In this document: positions 12,432 to 24,624 of the stretch, one piece after another
Position numbering within the stretch: the stretch's first letter is position 1
How the letters are laid out: every line of letters starts with the position of its first letter
NCBI GenBank assembly: GCA_027604685.1
Contig: JADHYX010000010.1
Location: 62,001-126,000 of the forward strand
DNA: 64,000 nt
DNA from: Lobulomyces angularis
Taxonomy: Eukaryota; Chytridiomycota; Chytridiomycetes; Lobulomycetales; Lobulomycetaceae
Direction of reading: 5' to 3'
The notes under the pieces: model-generated
The model's database searches: none
Seen by the model: only the letters and a program-made list of their open reading frames with translations
What the model was told of the DNA's origin: nothing
Position numbers and translations under genes: made by a program

Positions 12432-15329
12432 TTAATTTTGAAGTAGGGTGCGTAAAAAAGCCTGTTCAAATTTTGTATTTTCAAAAATGATTGCTGGATT
12501 ATCACTAGGACACCTTAAAAAGTTAGGTGCAAAAACCATTGCAATATTTTGATAAGTCATTTTTGTTGCTTTAACGTTGTTAGGATCTCCAACGATCTGT
12601 AATTAAAATTAAGATAAATTAATTAAAAAAAAAAAAATTTGCTTCTTCTTTTAAACCTTTAAAAATCTGATCATATATTCCACCACCTTTCTGTTTATTT
12701 CTGGTAAACTATTGATAATATTCATCGCTTCTACGTACGATTCTTCATCATTTTCAGATGAACCTACCTTAATACAAGTATCATAACTTTCCACTGGTAT
12801 TAAAGGTTCGGCTAACTCTCTAAGCCACAATTTTAAAAGTGAACTAGGAATGTTTGGATCAGTAATTCCAGTTAAATCATAATCTCCCTTTTCAATTCTA
12901 CATCTTAAATCTTGTTTTATTAAAAAAAAAAATTGGGGTTGATTCTAACATAATTTTATTTTATTTTTTTTACCAGTTACACCATCAGCATCACCAGGTA
13001 CTCTGAAGATACCCTCCGTTTTACAACCATTCAAATTTAAAATAGCATCAGCCAAGAATGGCATAATTTTAGGTACATCCCTATTTCTTCCGGTTTTTTG
13101 TTGCGCTTCCAGCTCTATTTGACATTTCATCACTTCCTCTAAAGTTTCGCCAAATATCGACACTTTAAACGGTGCCTCCATGGTTCTTTCCACTTCGGCG
13201 TTGGTCATTGGTTTTCCTCTTGGTCCAAACTTGCATATTTTTTCCATTTTTCGGTAAAGATGTCTTGCAAGAACGTTTAAAGGTTTAATAGTTCCTGGTG
13301 GTATTAACGAGGATTTTAAGGGGTAGGAAGAATCAAAATTTTGAGTAATGAAAGATTTCATGTAATCCTCTAAATTTTTTGATGGGGGGAAAGCGACTGA
13401 TAAAACGCATAGTAATTGCCATCCACGAAAAACACTATTTCCATAATGACCGCCATCTGGGTTTTCAGTTAATTGCTAAAAAAAAAAATAGAAATTATTA
13501 AAAAATAAATTTTTTTATATTAAATTTTACTTTGCAAACTTGAACGTAAATTTCATCACGCAATTCTCCACGTAGAATACCGATATCGGCTAAGGCTCTA
13601 ATATCGTCAACGTTATTTTTACCGGGGGATCTATCTCCCATTATTTTTTGAATGAGTTTAAAACATTTTAATGCCTCTTTCTGAACATTTTTATTTAAGA
13701 CTAGTAGAGGAGATTTTAAGGCATCCTTAAGAAAAGAAATAAGAAGTAATATATAAAAAAAATATATACTTTCTGATAATGCAACATTTTTTCTAATGGT
13801 ACCCTTCGACGAAATATTCCACGTCTATGTTCAGAAAAATACTTTTTTGCAAATCCATCAATTCGAAAATTTTCGATATTTTTCTTTAATGCAGTGGGCA
13901 ATGATAATCGAACTCTTCGAAAAAAATAAAATTGTTATTTTTATATTAGTATTATTTTAAATATTTTAATGTACTCTTGATTCCTTATTGCAGTTGTTTC
14001 ATTCAAGCTGTTATGTTTTTTTAAAGCAAAAGGATTCATTTTAATCGCTGCCTCTAAATTAAAAAAAAAAATTAAACAAAATATTGAGCATAAATAGTAG
14101 ATAATACCAGGATTCATCGTGGGTTCACTAATACCATGCTTTTTTGCGTTTGCCAAGGCAGTGGCGTTTGCATTAACTTGACCTTGTTGATGATTAAACT
14201 GAGGAATACTGGGTAATTCGTCCATGGATCTCGCCTGCGAAGCATTATTGTTAGAATATCCTGGATAAGTACCATACATTTCACCCACCGATGTTGACAT
14301 ATTATCTTTATTTTTCGCTGGTGAAGAGGAAGAATTTGCAGAGGTTCGCCCAGGCTGTTCTTCGAATACTGTATTAACAGGTAGTGAGGTTGAAAATTGC
14401 ATGGGAGACGGTGATGGGGCATTTCCTCTTGAAATGGAAGAGGTAGATCCTGAATAACTTTTAGAAATTTGGTTTGGTGAATTTGGCTGAGAGCTTTTGT
14501 TGACTCTGCTGCTTCTTCCTTTTTGACTAGTGCGTGGGGAGGTAGAAGATGCTTGATACGATCGTTCTTCCGAAAAAGAGCGCTGCTGTTGTTGTAATGG
14601 AGCATGATGATGAGATATATTCGAGTTTTGCTTTGGGGGTCCGCCGTACAAATCGTTAAGACTACTTGAAACTGGTGGAGTTCCATACACCGCATCGTCT
14701 TCTTCAGCTAACTGGATTATGTCATTGTTTTGTTCGTGAGGGTGGTTGGTGTGATATGTTCCAAAGTTATTCATAGTTGAAGCTCTCTTTATTGCAACAG
14801 AGACACGTTTTCCAATTGAAGAATTCTGGATAGATATAAGCTACAAAAAAATAAAATAAATAAAAAATTTATTTTCATCATTACTATTAAAACATACCGG
14901 TATAACAGTTCCTTTACTAGGTCTGAGCCATTCTGTTTCACCAGTTTTAGTATTATAATAATATGGCTATAAAAATTAAAAAAAAAGAAATCATAGTACT
15001 TACTAATTTATGATTTTCATCAAATAATTCCCACCACTCGGAGTCATCTGGATTTTTTAATTTTCTATACATAATTGTAAAAATGATATTTGATTTTTAT
15101 ATATTTTTTTCAAAAAAAAACAAGTGAAAGAACAGTGAAAATTAAGTTTAATAAATACATACACTTTTCTATCAATAGGCTTTTCCCAAGTACATTCACC
15201 AGTTTGAATATTTGCGTAAAACAATCTTCCTAAAAGTGATGAAAAAAAATGTGTTAAAAGCTTTGAAATGATTTTGCAACAACAAATACCAGTTTGAGGA
15301 TCTGTTATTTCCACAAATTCATTATTCAT
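12432..15329 (-). CDS. WW-WW-MyTH4-RhoGAP protein (Vilse/ARHGAP39-like)
   Basis: Minus-strand exons from ATG at 15329 to TAA at 12432-12434. Domain order: WW1 (EITDPQTGRLFYANIQTGE, then CTWEKP), WW2 (SEWWELFDENHKLYYYNTKT, then GETEWLRP), a long Ser/Gln/Asn-rich linker (14.8-14.1 kb), a MyTH4 domain (QLTENPDGGHYGNSVFRGW and GWQLLCVLSVAFPP), and a RhoGAP domain with the arginine-finger motif EGIFRVPGDADGV and a C-terminal block YQNIAMVFAPNFLRC. This is the architecture of Drosophila Vilse/CrossGAP and human ARHGAP39. It should stimulate GTP hydrolysis by Rac/Rho GTPases and link them to microtubule or membrane cargo through MyTH4. The first WW domain has Phe where the first Trp is expected. It is divergent from the HSF gene, with ~590 bases between. 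Confidence 0.92.
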
Positions 15330-15919
15330 TATTCAAAGTATTTTATCTTAGAATAAAAGGACTAAAGTATGTTGGGTATTGAAAAAAAATTTGTTCTTTT
15401 ATTCGTCCTGGGTATTAAAGTTAAATCTTATCAATTTGTAAAAGAAATTGAGCAATGCTGTCTCTGATTAAATAGAGTGTGCTTTTGAATAAAAATGTAG
15501 CAATAGTTTTGTCAAATAACAAATGTTGAAATATTTTCTTTTATGGCAATTTTTTAGCCTGTTTCTGTGTGACATTGAAAAAGCACCAAAAAGCATGGAA
15601 AAAAAAAAATGTAACAAAACAGCTAAATTTAACTTAAGCTCCATCAAGATTCGAAGCTGACTTCTTCATCAGAACTAGAATTTCGATTTTTTTGTGTTGC
15701 TGTTGGTATTTCCTCCTCGAAAATCTCTTTTCTTTTTCTTTTCTTTTCTTTTCCACCTCAGATTCGTGTCGCGAAATTTTTTAAAAAAAAAAGGTTTGTT
15801 GCAATAAAAGTGTTCAAGAACCTTCTATTCAAACATAGTACAAAGAAAATAATTTTCTTATTATCTTTTCTAATCAATAGTTCATCAATTAAAGTGTCGC
15901 AGATATACATACATCAAAC
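15330..15919. other. Divergent intergenic region between RhoGAP and HSF genes
   Basis: Presumed bidirectional promoter space. A short minus-strand frame at ~15640-15775 encodes an acidic Ser/Glu tail (IPTATQKNRNSSSDEEVSFE then stop), but I could find no start or family for it. Confidence 0.4.
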
Positions 15920-17136
15920 ATGGCTTCAACAAGTTCCCCTTACATCCCCAATACAACGGCACCAATAAGTAAAAAAATAGTAGAATCAAATTCACAAGTA
16001 AGTATTTCTTAATTGATATTAATTTTTTCTGTAACTATGTTCAAATTAGTCTGCTTTCATTCAAAAACTTTATAAGTAAGAAAAAAAAAAAAAAAAGACA
16101 TCAGAAAACTCATATTTAATTTTTTGCATTAAAAGTATGCTTGAAGATGCAGAAATCCAATCTTTAATATCTTGGGATATCTCTGGCACTTTTTTTTTAG
16201 TACATGATCCCACGGAATTCTCAAAAATTGTTTTACCACAATATTTTAAACACAACAATGTAAAAAATTTATATAAAATCTTATAAAAATTATTACTTTT
16301 CTTCCATTAAAGATTAAAATATTTATATTTAAATTCCTTTAATTTTAGTTTGCATCCTTTGTTCGACAATTAAATATGTATGGATTTAATAAGTTGAATG
16401 CTGGAGTTCATTTAGTTTCAAATGCTACCGGAAGTCCAACTGACGTTTGGGAATTTAAGCATCCTGATTTTAAGAGAGGTGATATCCATAGTTTACAACT
16501 GATAAAAAGAAAAGCATCAAAGTCAAATGCAAACGGTAACAACAATTCATCTACACCAAAATTGCCTCACATGTATGATGATTCTAATAATCAGAATAAC
16601 GCCAACAAAGACGAAAAAATTAATTTTCTTTCTCATAAGGTTGCAGAATTAGAAGAAAAGCTGTAAGATAAAATATTTCTAACTAAAAAATGTGTTTTAT
16701 ATTTTCATTAAATTTTTTTATATATTAAGTGATAAACTTCATGAGTCCCATAACCTTTTATGGTCCGAAACTGTAGCATGCAGAGTTTTACAAAGTAAAC
16801 ATCATCAAGTCATTGGTAATGCTATTTCATTCTTAGCTTCAATATACAGAGAAGAAAATGCAAACAGTGATTCTAGGTCAAAGAAGCGAAAACTAGATGG
16901 TATAAACTGCTTCTTTTAGTATTAAACAATTATGGTTTATAGTTGATGTTTTACAAGCTGAAGTTGCAAAACTTTCGGATCACACGGGATCCCCGGCTTC
17001 AACACAGCAGACTCAACTCATGACACCAACCTCAAATCAAACGGTATTAAGCAGAGATGTTTCCGATCAAGGATTCTTTAGTTCTTCCAGCAATCTTAAT
17101 GATTCACAAACTACTCTTTTTCGACAAGACCATTAA
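15920..17136 (+). CDS. Heat-shock-factor-type transcription factor
   Basis: Exons join in frame from ATG at 15920 to TAA at 17134-17136. After a short N-terminus comes a complete HSF DNA-binding domain: SAFIQKLYNMLEDAEIQSL, SWDISGTFFLVHDPTEF, LPQYFKHNN and the recognition helix FASFVRQLNMYGFNKL. A linker leads to a heptad coiled-coil (INFLSHKVAELEEKLDKLHE) resembling the HSF trimerisation region. The C-terminus is Ser/Thr/Gln-rich. No response-regulator domain is present, so it is not Skn7-like. The recognition helix and wing are split over several exons. Binds heat-shock elements (nGAAn repeats) in stress-gene promoters by family knowledge. HSBP1, a known HSF-binding factor, is encoded 7 kb downstream. 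Confidence 0.93.
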
Positions 17137-17448
17137 TAATTTTTTTTTCTTTTAATGTTAATATGGATTATTCCAAAATGCATGACTTCACAAAGACTGA
17201 AAAAAGAAGAAAAAGCTTTTTTGTTTTTTCAAGATTTGTTATTGTATATATTAATGAATAGAAATTAAGTAGATGTCTTTTCCGCAATTCATTTTAAACT
17301 TTTGAACCATTTGCAATTACATCTCAGTGGCCCTTTCATAGTTTATACAACAATAGAATTCCTTTTTTATTTCAACTTCCGAAAACCCAAAATAAAAACC
17401 CCAATCCCAAAAAGAACTAAACCTACTTTTGCTTGATCTACTATAGAT

Positions 17449-19091
17449 ATGTCTTCCTTAGAAACTTTGTTAAACTTCCGGCAGTCTTGCCAACAGAATC
17501 TCGGTAATTCAGCCGTAATTTTGTATTGTAGGTGATTTATTTTTTCGTAGGTTCTAAACAAATCCCTGAAGTAAATTCGTTCTTCAAAGAAAATCCAACT
17601 TTGTTATATGTACCTACCGGTGTTTCTGCAAATACCACTTCAGATGTGTTGAGATTGATTAAGGAGTGGTGCAACGTTAAGGATTTAATTAAGGATGAGT
17701 TGGTAACAATTTAAGCTTTTGAATTTTAACACTTGCAAATTAAAAAAATTAGATCGTTTCCCGTACTACCAGTTTTTCACACATTGTTGAGGAAACCGTT
17801 GTAACAATTATTCATGATGAGGTTGTGCCTTGGTTGCTTCCAAATGTTAAACCAACAAATCGTATAAAATTTTTATTTTGATACACCCATTAACCTATTT
17901 ACATAGGTCGATTAGTAGTCCCATTGGTAATTATAATTTCTAAATCTTTTTTTAACAAATTTTATTTGTAGGTAACAGTTTACAACTTTGATAGCAATTT
18001 CAAAATAATATCGCAACACGTTTATTGGGATCAAGCATCGGTTCTGAAACAAATTGGACTATTACCAAATTCATTGTTTTGTAAAGCAAATAATAGTGAA
18101 ACGGTTTTACCTATTTGTGGTATTAAAATAGCCGATCCCCTACTTCTAGGAGCGAAAAGCAGCAATTCTAGTATTAGCGTTCAAAATATTATAAAAGAAA
18201 ATCAGCAGGTTTTTTCATTGATATTTGTATATAATTTTTATTTATTTTAATATTAAGTCTGAGCAAAATACAGAGAAGATGACACAAGCTCCAGTGAAAT
18301 TGTCGAAAAAATCTAGTGTAGCTGACGTTTTCAGTGGTGAAAAGCCCCAAGAGGAAACTTATCACTCTTCTACTAGAGTGTTTCACCCACCCGGAGGCAT
18401 CAGTAATATTTTTAACAGTGAAACCCCAACGCCTTCTCAAAGTCATGTATCTAAAAAAAAAACTAATCTATCTTCTTTGGGGGATGTTCCTGCAGCTGCT
18501 GAAGCTGCCGAATTGACTGCAGGAAATAAAAGATTTTCAACTGCCGGAATTAGGTCGCAGATTGCATTTGGAGTGGACGAGGATGTACCATTTACCACAC
18601 ACCGAAAAATGTCTTCTGTTCCTAGTACCCAGTCACATTTTAGTTTAGATGGTTCTGTTGAAGAGGGTAATTTGGTGCATAGTCAAAAAAAACATAATCC
18701 TGATGCAAATCGTTCCCATTTCAGTCTTGCAGGGGATGTTGATGGGAAGGAAGAGCTTCATTTTAGTAAAAAAATGTCTGATAAGAATGCCTATGATACT
18801 CATTTTTCAATCGGCAATGATGATAATGTGCAAAATGGTGCAAACGAATTTATTCCATCTAAAAAGTTAGGTTTGGGTAGTCAGTTTGAATCCCATTTTG
18901 CATTAAACGGGGGAAAAGGTGATAACACGAATGAAAATGTACGAAAGAGTTGTATTCGTGACCATAATGCTGCAAGTATACAGATAAATCAACGTCCTTC
19001 TTCAAGAGTTTTAGGTATTTTACTAAAAAACTATACTTTTTAATGCTTTTATATAGGTCCCCCTGGAGGAAAATCTCAAATTCAGTTTTAA
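17449..19091 (+). CDS. NTF2-like (SnoaL-type) protein with Jupiter/HN1-like PPGG motifs
   Basis: Six introns are removed to give about 460 residues from MSSLETLLNF to QIQF. The first half resembles an NTF2-like/SnoaL fold: NTTSDVLRLIKEW, then HIVEETVVTIIHD and VPLVTVYNFDSNFKIISQHV, followed by YWDQASVLKQIGLLP. The second half is disordered with short repeats: STRVFHPPGGISNIF, four [ST]HF[SA][LI]xG motifs (18636, 18717, 18801 and 18893 approx.), and a C-terminal SSRVLGPPGGKSQIQF. The PPGG.S motifs are those of Jupiter/HN1 (JPT) microtubule-associated proteins and plant DUF4057 proteins. The function of the fusion is unknown to me; microtubule association is inference. The start at 17449 is chosen because it is the only ATG upstream that splices in frame to the first core exon. 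Confidence 0.82.
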
Positions 19092-19300
19092 ATTATTGAA
19101 AGAATTGAATTCTTCGTTTAAATAAGCAAAAAATTTTTTATTAGTAATATATTTTAATGTAGTGTCTGTAGAAACACCTGTATGCATTTACAGTAAATCT
19201 AAATATATGGAGTACACAAAAAAATAATAACAAATATTTAAAATTATGATGTATTATTTCATTTACAGTTTAAGGTTGAAAAAAAAAATTTATGAAGTAG

Positions 19301-20076
19301 TTACTTTTTTTTTTGATTAGTTATGACTAATAAATTTTCCACGTAACTACCTAAAACATCATTTTCATTTTCTTGCTGTAAATAAAGTTTTTCACAGTTT
19401 ACAACTTTTTGTAGCAGAGCTTTTAAAGTATCTTGAATATAAAGAGTTTGACTACAAAAATGAGTAGGTTAAAGTTAAATAAAACAAAATTAAAAAGGAA
19501 AACCGTGTTATTGCAATACCTAATAAGAGAATCCTTTTCGGGATCACCTGTGGAAATTTTTAATGAATGTTTTTCTTCACATACATCGCGAAGACTAGTG
19601 TCTTCGATTTTTTTAAAATGGTTATCAAGTTCTTCAAAAACTAAAGTCTCTGAACTGTTACTTTTAACATTTGAAAAATTTTTCTTCCCATAAGAGCCAG
19701 TGTCGGTTATAAAATCCTCTTTAAGATAGTTATTATTATAATTGCTTACGTTATCGTCTCTTTTCCATTCGTCATTTAAAGTATCAGAACTAAAATAAGT
19801 TGGTGTCGTTGAATTATCAATGTTAGAATTATTGTGCTTTGATTTGAAAGAAAAAAAATTAGAGTTGAAAAGATTCAAACTATCGTTTTTAAAACTGCTG
19901 TCGTTAAATTCATCATTATCAAGATAATCACTATCTGTTGCAACCTGAATGTCGTCCTGAAAAATGTGAATGTTTGGGTTAACTAAGGAAGACTTTCTAG
20001 GTGCAAAATTAATCACTAAAGCATCATTGGAGTCAGAAAAAGAACCGCTATTCCAGGGATTTTCTAAAACTGGCAT
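19301..20076 (-). CDS. SCOC/UNC-69-like short coiled-coil protein
   Basis: Two exons on the minus strand. The first (20076 to ~19525) is a low-complexity Asn/Ser/Asp-rich region. An intron then joins DPEKDSLI to a C-terminal coiled coil, SQTLYIQDTLKALLQKVVNC, ending NENDVLGSYVENLLVIT. This C-terminus matches the SCOC/DUF2205 pattern (coiled coil followed by an (E)N.VL..YIENLM signature). SCOC binds ARL1 and acts at the Golgi and in autophagy. The long disordered N-terminus is extra compared with animal SCOC. Stop TAA at 19301-19303. Confidence 0.75.
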
Positions 20077-20236
20077 ATACTTAAATCAAAATTACAATTC
20101 AAGTTTTTTAATTTTGAATTGAGGCAATAAAAAAAGGGAGGAAATTATGGCTTGCAAAAACTAAGAAAAGAAAAATTGTTCCTCAAGTTAAAGGGTTTTT
20201 TATTTACTTTTATTAACCAAAAATTAGCTACATGTA

Positions 20237-23200
20237 TTAATTTAATGTTTCATTTATTTTTTCCAAACAGCTTATCCTCTCCTCAACTAGTTGTAACTGT
20301 AGCTCTAAACACAGCTTCATGTATTTTTTTATTCGTTCTTCTTCCCCTTCACAGCATATAATGCTCTCTCTTAAAGCACCTAGTATCGCATATGTCAATA
20401 AGTCTTTATTTAACTTCCGTAAATCATATTTTTCGCCTTTAAAACTCAGATTGCTTTCTTCTGCGAAGTAGGATGTGATAAAGTTCAGAACTACTCTTGA
20501 AGATGAACTTGCAAATGCTGGATTTAAGCAAGTTGATATTATAGATAAAAAACTTGTCAAAGGATTTTCACTAGCTGCAAAAATTTCATACAATTCTTCT
20601 AATCCAGGTAATTTTTTTAAATTCTCTATATCCATAGAGGTTACTTTACTTTCATTATTGTCACCATTATATTCCAATTCCTTGAATTCCTTTTCCAGCC
20701 CTGCTTCAGCCGCTAGTGTCAAAGTATTGTCTGATAATGCAATGTTATTCTGCAAATTTTCTTCCTTCTCCAACTCGTTGTTAATTGTAAAATTTACCGC
20801 TTCCAATTTTGGCCTCTTGCGTAATAATGAATCCCACTTTTCAGTTTCTCCTATAGGAATCTTTAAAAACTTCACTATACATTCTTCTACTGTTCTGGTC
20901 CCAACGTAATCACTAATTTTTCTCCAATTTTCATCATGAATTTCAATCCCTTCCAAAAGAGCAAGTAACTCATCGTCGTTCCAGTCTGGTCTTTTATAAG
21001 GATCGGTAATTCCAACAGGACCTTCAACTCTCACGAATTCGGAACCTTTCATGCATGAAGGAAATATGCCTTCCTTATAGCAATCCGGACAAAGAACCAG
21101 AGTTTTTGGGTATATGCCACGATAACGTAGATTGTAAGCAAATTGGGAACACACAAAACATTGATATTCGACTCCTTGTATTTTTGAAGGAACGTTTAAT
21201 GCCTCCTCTAATGAAACAACTTCAGTTAACTTTTTTGTAACGGAACTATCAGCAGTGAGATCTTCAACAAAAACCTCCCACTGCTTTAAATTTCTCCCTC
21301 TAGAATTTTCTCTTTTTTCTAAAGTTTTATCTTCCAGTAATGCGGCTCTTGTTTTTATTGATTCCTTTATTTCAACAAAGGTACCGATTTCCCTGAAGTT
21401 ATCCAAATTTAGTACTGCATTGTTAATGAGTCCTGATTGTTCAAAAAACGAATGTAGTCTTATTAAATCTTCAAAAGAAAGCTCGTACGATTGATTAAAC
21501 ATCTTCTGAGAAATGTTAGATACGAAAGGTAAACAGGCCAAGCAGCTCATGTATTGTACTAAATCTTTTTGATATGCGCACACAATAACGTTACGAACAT
21601 TTTGGTAGAATTCTGGGGTTTTTAATGGGTGCCTTTGCTCTCTATGAATGTTTTCACCTTCCGCATAATATTCGTCATCTAAAAAAAAATCAGGAAATAC
21701 TCTCATTTCGTAAATATGCACTAAATTGAAATTAAACCAAGTTGGCTTCAGAGATTCAATCTCTTTACTCCAAGTGAAAGTGTCCAAATTAGAATTATTT
21801 AAGGAAGAAGAAAGTATTGCTGGATGAATTGATTGTCCATTAAACTCCTGTGTTACAATCGATTTTGATTCCATATTGGAATTTTCCATTTTTATATCGT
21901 TACTTGCATCTTCACTCTTTGATTGCTGTGCTGTCACTAGCTCATGAACCGACGGAAGACTTCCTTCATTTTGAATGTAATGATTCATCCATCCACAACT
22001 GGGATTAGTTATGGAAATATTTTTTAAAATGGCCCCAGATAATGGTTCAAATTCATTTTTTTTGGCTCTGGCCACTATCTTTTTATCTAAATCTACTAAT
22101 TCTATAACTGGAATTACTTCAATGGGTGCCTCTTGCGCGCGAATTATAACTAAAAAAACCAATTTAATTTGTAAAAATCACCTACTATTTACCTTCGGGT
22201 ACAGGTTCCATTAATCCATCATCTTCATCATCTGACTCACGTCGCCTTCTTTCAAAAGGACGAAGAATAACGTCATCATCTGGGATGAAGCGATCTTCTT
22301 CATCAACTTCTTCATCTAAAGCTGCAATTTTTGGGTCTATATCTTCGTCAACAGAATCTTCGGAATCTACTGATGCAGCAGATCCTTCAAAAGCGCTACC
22401 ACTATCAACATCTTCTACAAAAACATCAGAATCTTCTGATTTTGGTGAACCTTGCCCAAAGTTGGACTCATCATCAGAGCTACTGACTATAGCTGGTTTT
22501 TTAATAGGTTTTCTAGTGGATTTTTTTCTCCCTTTAGAATTTGATGTTTCGCTGCCACTTTCATTTAACATTTCAGATTCTTCATCTGAATCTTTCTTAT
22601 TTTTACCTTTTTTAACATTAGATACCACTGGTGCCTTGTTGATTTTTTCATTTTTTTTATTATTAAGTTTAAATAGTGTCATATCAACTTCATAGTCTTC
22701 CTCATTCTAAAAAACAAATGGTTGTCATTAACTACAAGTTTGGTTTGATCAATATAATTTATACCATCCTAAAAAATTACTTATTTTTAATATTTCATAT
22801 GCAAATAAAAAACTTTTAATTACCATTCATTCCAATAAAGGCTATCTCGAAGCCATCGAGTAGAAAGATGCCAAAGTTTTGGGGATTTTGAAGGCTATAA
22901 TTATAAAATTTTCCATTTATCTGACAAAGCTTACCTCCGGTTTTAAAATTTCTGGATTATCTGCAACCCATATGTCAGAAGAATCAGGGGTATACCAATA
23001 GTGTAGACAAGAATAACCGCTTGCCTTATCCAAAGTACGATAATATACGTTTGCTAATTCATCGGGTCGATTCGACGAAAACAAATAAGTATTATCATCT
23101 TTACTAGGCATTAAGATATGCGTGACCTCATTTGAAGTAAGAGGTACTATAGTAGCTATTAGTTTGCGGTTAATATAGAACTGCAACTGCAATATTTTAC

Positions 23201-23804
23201 ATGACTAACCTCCCAGATTTTCTGCTACTTCCTTAATTTCATTTTTCCGCCTTTCAGCTTCTTCCATTTTCATTTTTTTTGACACTCTTCCTGGGCCTTT
23301 TTTTCTAACTTTTAGTGCAGGGTTTTCATTTAAAATGAATTCTTCAATTTCTTCTGAAAAAGCTATGTTTGGTAAAGTTAAGGTAGGCTTTAATGTTTTT
23401 TGATCAATGTGAGTCTCCAACATTGTCCAAAGTGATCGTAATAAATTAAAAAAATGATCCGTATTACTTTCATCGCTAAAATCTGGGCATTTTTTTTCGG
23501 TTTTTAAGATGTGATTTAAAACCAGATATATTGTGTTTTGATTTTTAAAAATTTTTGAGGGTATTGGTAGTAACCGTCGCTTCTTAATGCTATCTTTATA
23601 GAAAGGTAAAATTTTTTTTGGTTTTACTAACAACTTATTTTGAAACTGGACTAAGCTAGCTATCGTTGCAGTTAAAATTTGACTTGGTGGAGTGTACGTT
23701 GGAAAATCTTTTAAAAGTTTTAATCGAATATTCTCAAAGTTACTAATGGTTGCAGGTAAATTGTAATACTCAGATATTTCTAAGATGTTTTTCTTCAAAT
23801 CCAT
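20237..23804 (-). CDS. SWI3/RSC8/SMARCC subunit of SWI/SNF chromatin remodeller
   Basis: Start MDLKKNILEI at 23804, stop TAA at 20237-20239. Order: N-terminal SMARCC module (LTATIASLVQFQNKLL, LRSLWTMLETHIDQ, then ASGYSCLHYWYTPDSSDIWV and WHLSTRWLRDSLYWNEWMNE), an acidic Ser-rich linker, a SWIRM domain (HPLKTPEFYQNVRNVIVCAY to LHSFFEQSGLIN), a CxxC..CxxC zinc motif (CFVCSQF..LCPDCYKEG), a SANT domain (RPDWNDDELLALLEGIEIHD, NWRKISDYVGTRTVEEC), and a C-terminal leucine-zipper-like helix. Yeast Swi3/Rsc8 lack much of the N-terminal module, so this is the animal-like long form. Core scaffold of SWI/SNF and RSC. The conserved WMNEEDYEVD requires a 4-nt exon at 22765-22768. Confidence 0.93.
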
Positions 23805-24204
23805 TTTTCAATTAAATACATTGATTTTTGTACAAATTAGAAACCTCAACAAAACCCTTGGAAATTAATGAGAAAAAGATGTTCATTAGTTTAACATATT
23901 ATATAAAGAAAAAATTAATTCTTTAATATAAAGATTTTATATACTAAGTTACTTAAACTTCTAATTAAAAAACATCCGTTAATACCAAATATGCATTCGT
24001 TGATGTTATTGTGAAAAATTAGTTGAAAAAAATTAAAAAAATAAAGTTTAAGTTGGAAGCCTAACTTCAGAAAAAATAATTAATTCAATGACTCATCTTC
24101 TATTAGTGAGTTCATTTATGAAATACAAATCTACGCAGTTAATTTTTTTTTTTTTAACTTCCGCAAAACTTCCTTTTTTTTATTGAAATTATTATTGAAC
24201 AAAT
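23805..24204. other. Divergent intergenic region, SMARCC and HSBP1
   Basis: AT-rich DNA between two divergently transcribed genes; nothing beyond possible promoter sequence is visible. Confidence 0.5.
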
Positions 24205-24624
24205 ATGGCAGATAAAAATAATAACAACACTAATCCAGAAACACCACAAGAGCTCACTGCTTTCGTAATTTTAAAATTTTTTTCTTCTTTTAATTTTCAA
24301 TTGTACTTGCAATTGTAGATTGAAACTGTTATAAAGCAACTGGTAAATAAACGTCTCACATTTTATATTAAATTTATTTTTTTTGTTTGTAAAATTTTGT
24401 CAATGTTCATTAGCAATCGAAATTTGAAGATATGTCTACTCAAATAGTATCAAAAAGTAAATTTGAAGGTGTTGGAAAAAAAATTAACGTTTTACCTTTT
24501 AGTGGATGATATGGGTTCACGTATTGACGAATTGGAAAAATCAATTGGAGATCTTTTACAGCAGACGAGTGCTGACTCTACGGATAACGAATTAGAACCA
24601 AATACTAAAGATCCTGGCAACTAA
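24205..24624 (+). CDS. HSBP1: Heat shock factor-binding protein 1
   Basis: Four small exons (first 24205-24264) join to about 83 residues: MADKNNNNTNPETPQELTAF, then ETVIKQLQSKFEDMSTQIVS and MDDMGSRIDELEKSIGDLL, ending in an acidic tail. This is the diagnostic HSBP1 coiled coil (LLQQMQDKFQTMS..I..RIDDM.SRIDDLE in animals). HSBP1 is a small trimeric or hexameric coiled-coil protein that binds the HSF trimerisation domain and dampens the heat-shock response, and also assembles the WASH complex. An HSF gene lies 7 kb upstream. Length is normal for the family. Confidence 0.95.

Noticed and set aside
17367..17561. Minus-strand frame with a hydrophobic C-terminus (GLVLFGIGVFILGF)
   Set aside because: Tempting as a small membrane protein, but it overlaps the first exon of the NTF2-like/PPGG gene and matches no family I know.
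20475..22695. Several long plus-strand frames opposite SMARCC
   Set aside because: Shadows of the minus-strand SMARCC coding sequence; Ser-rich text arises from its acidic codons.
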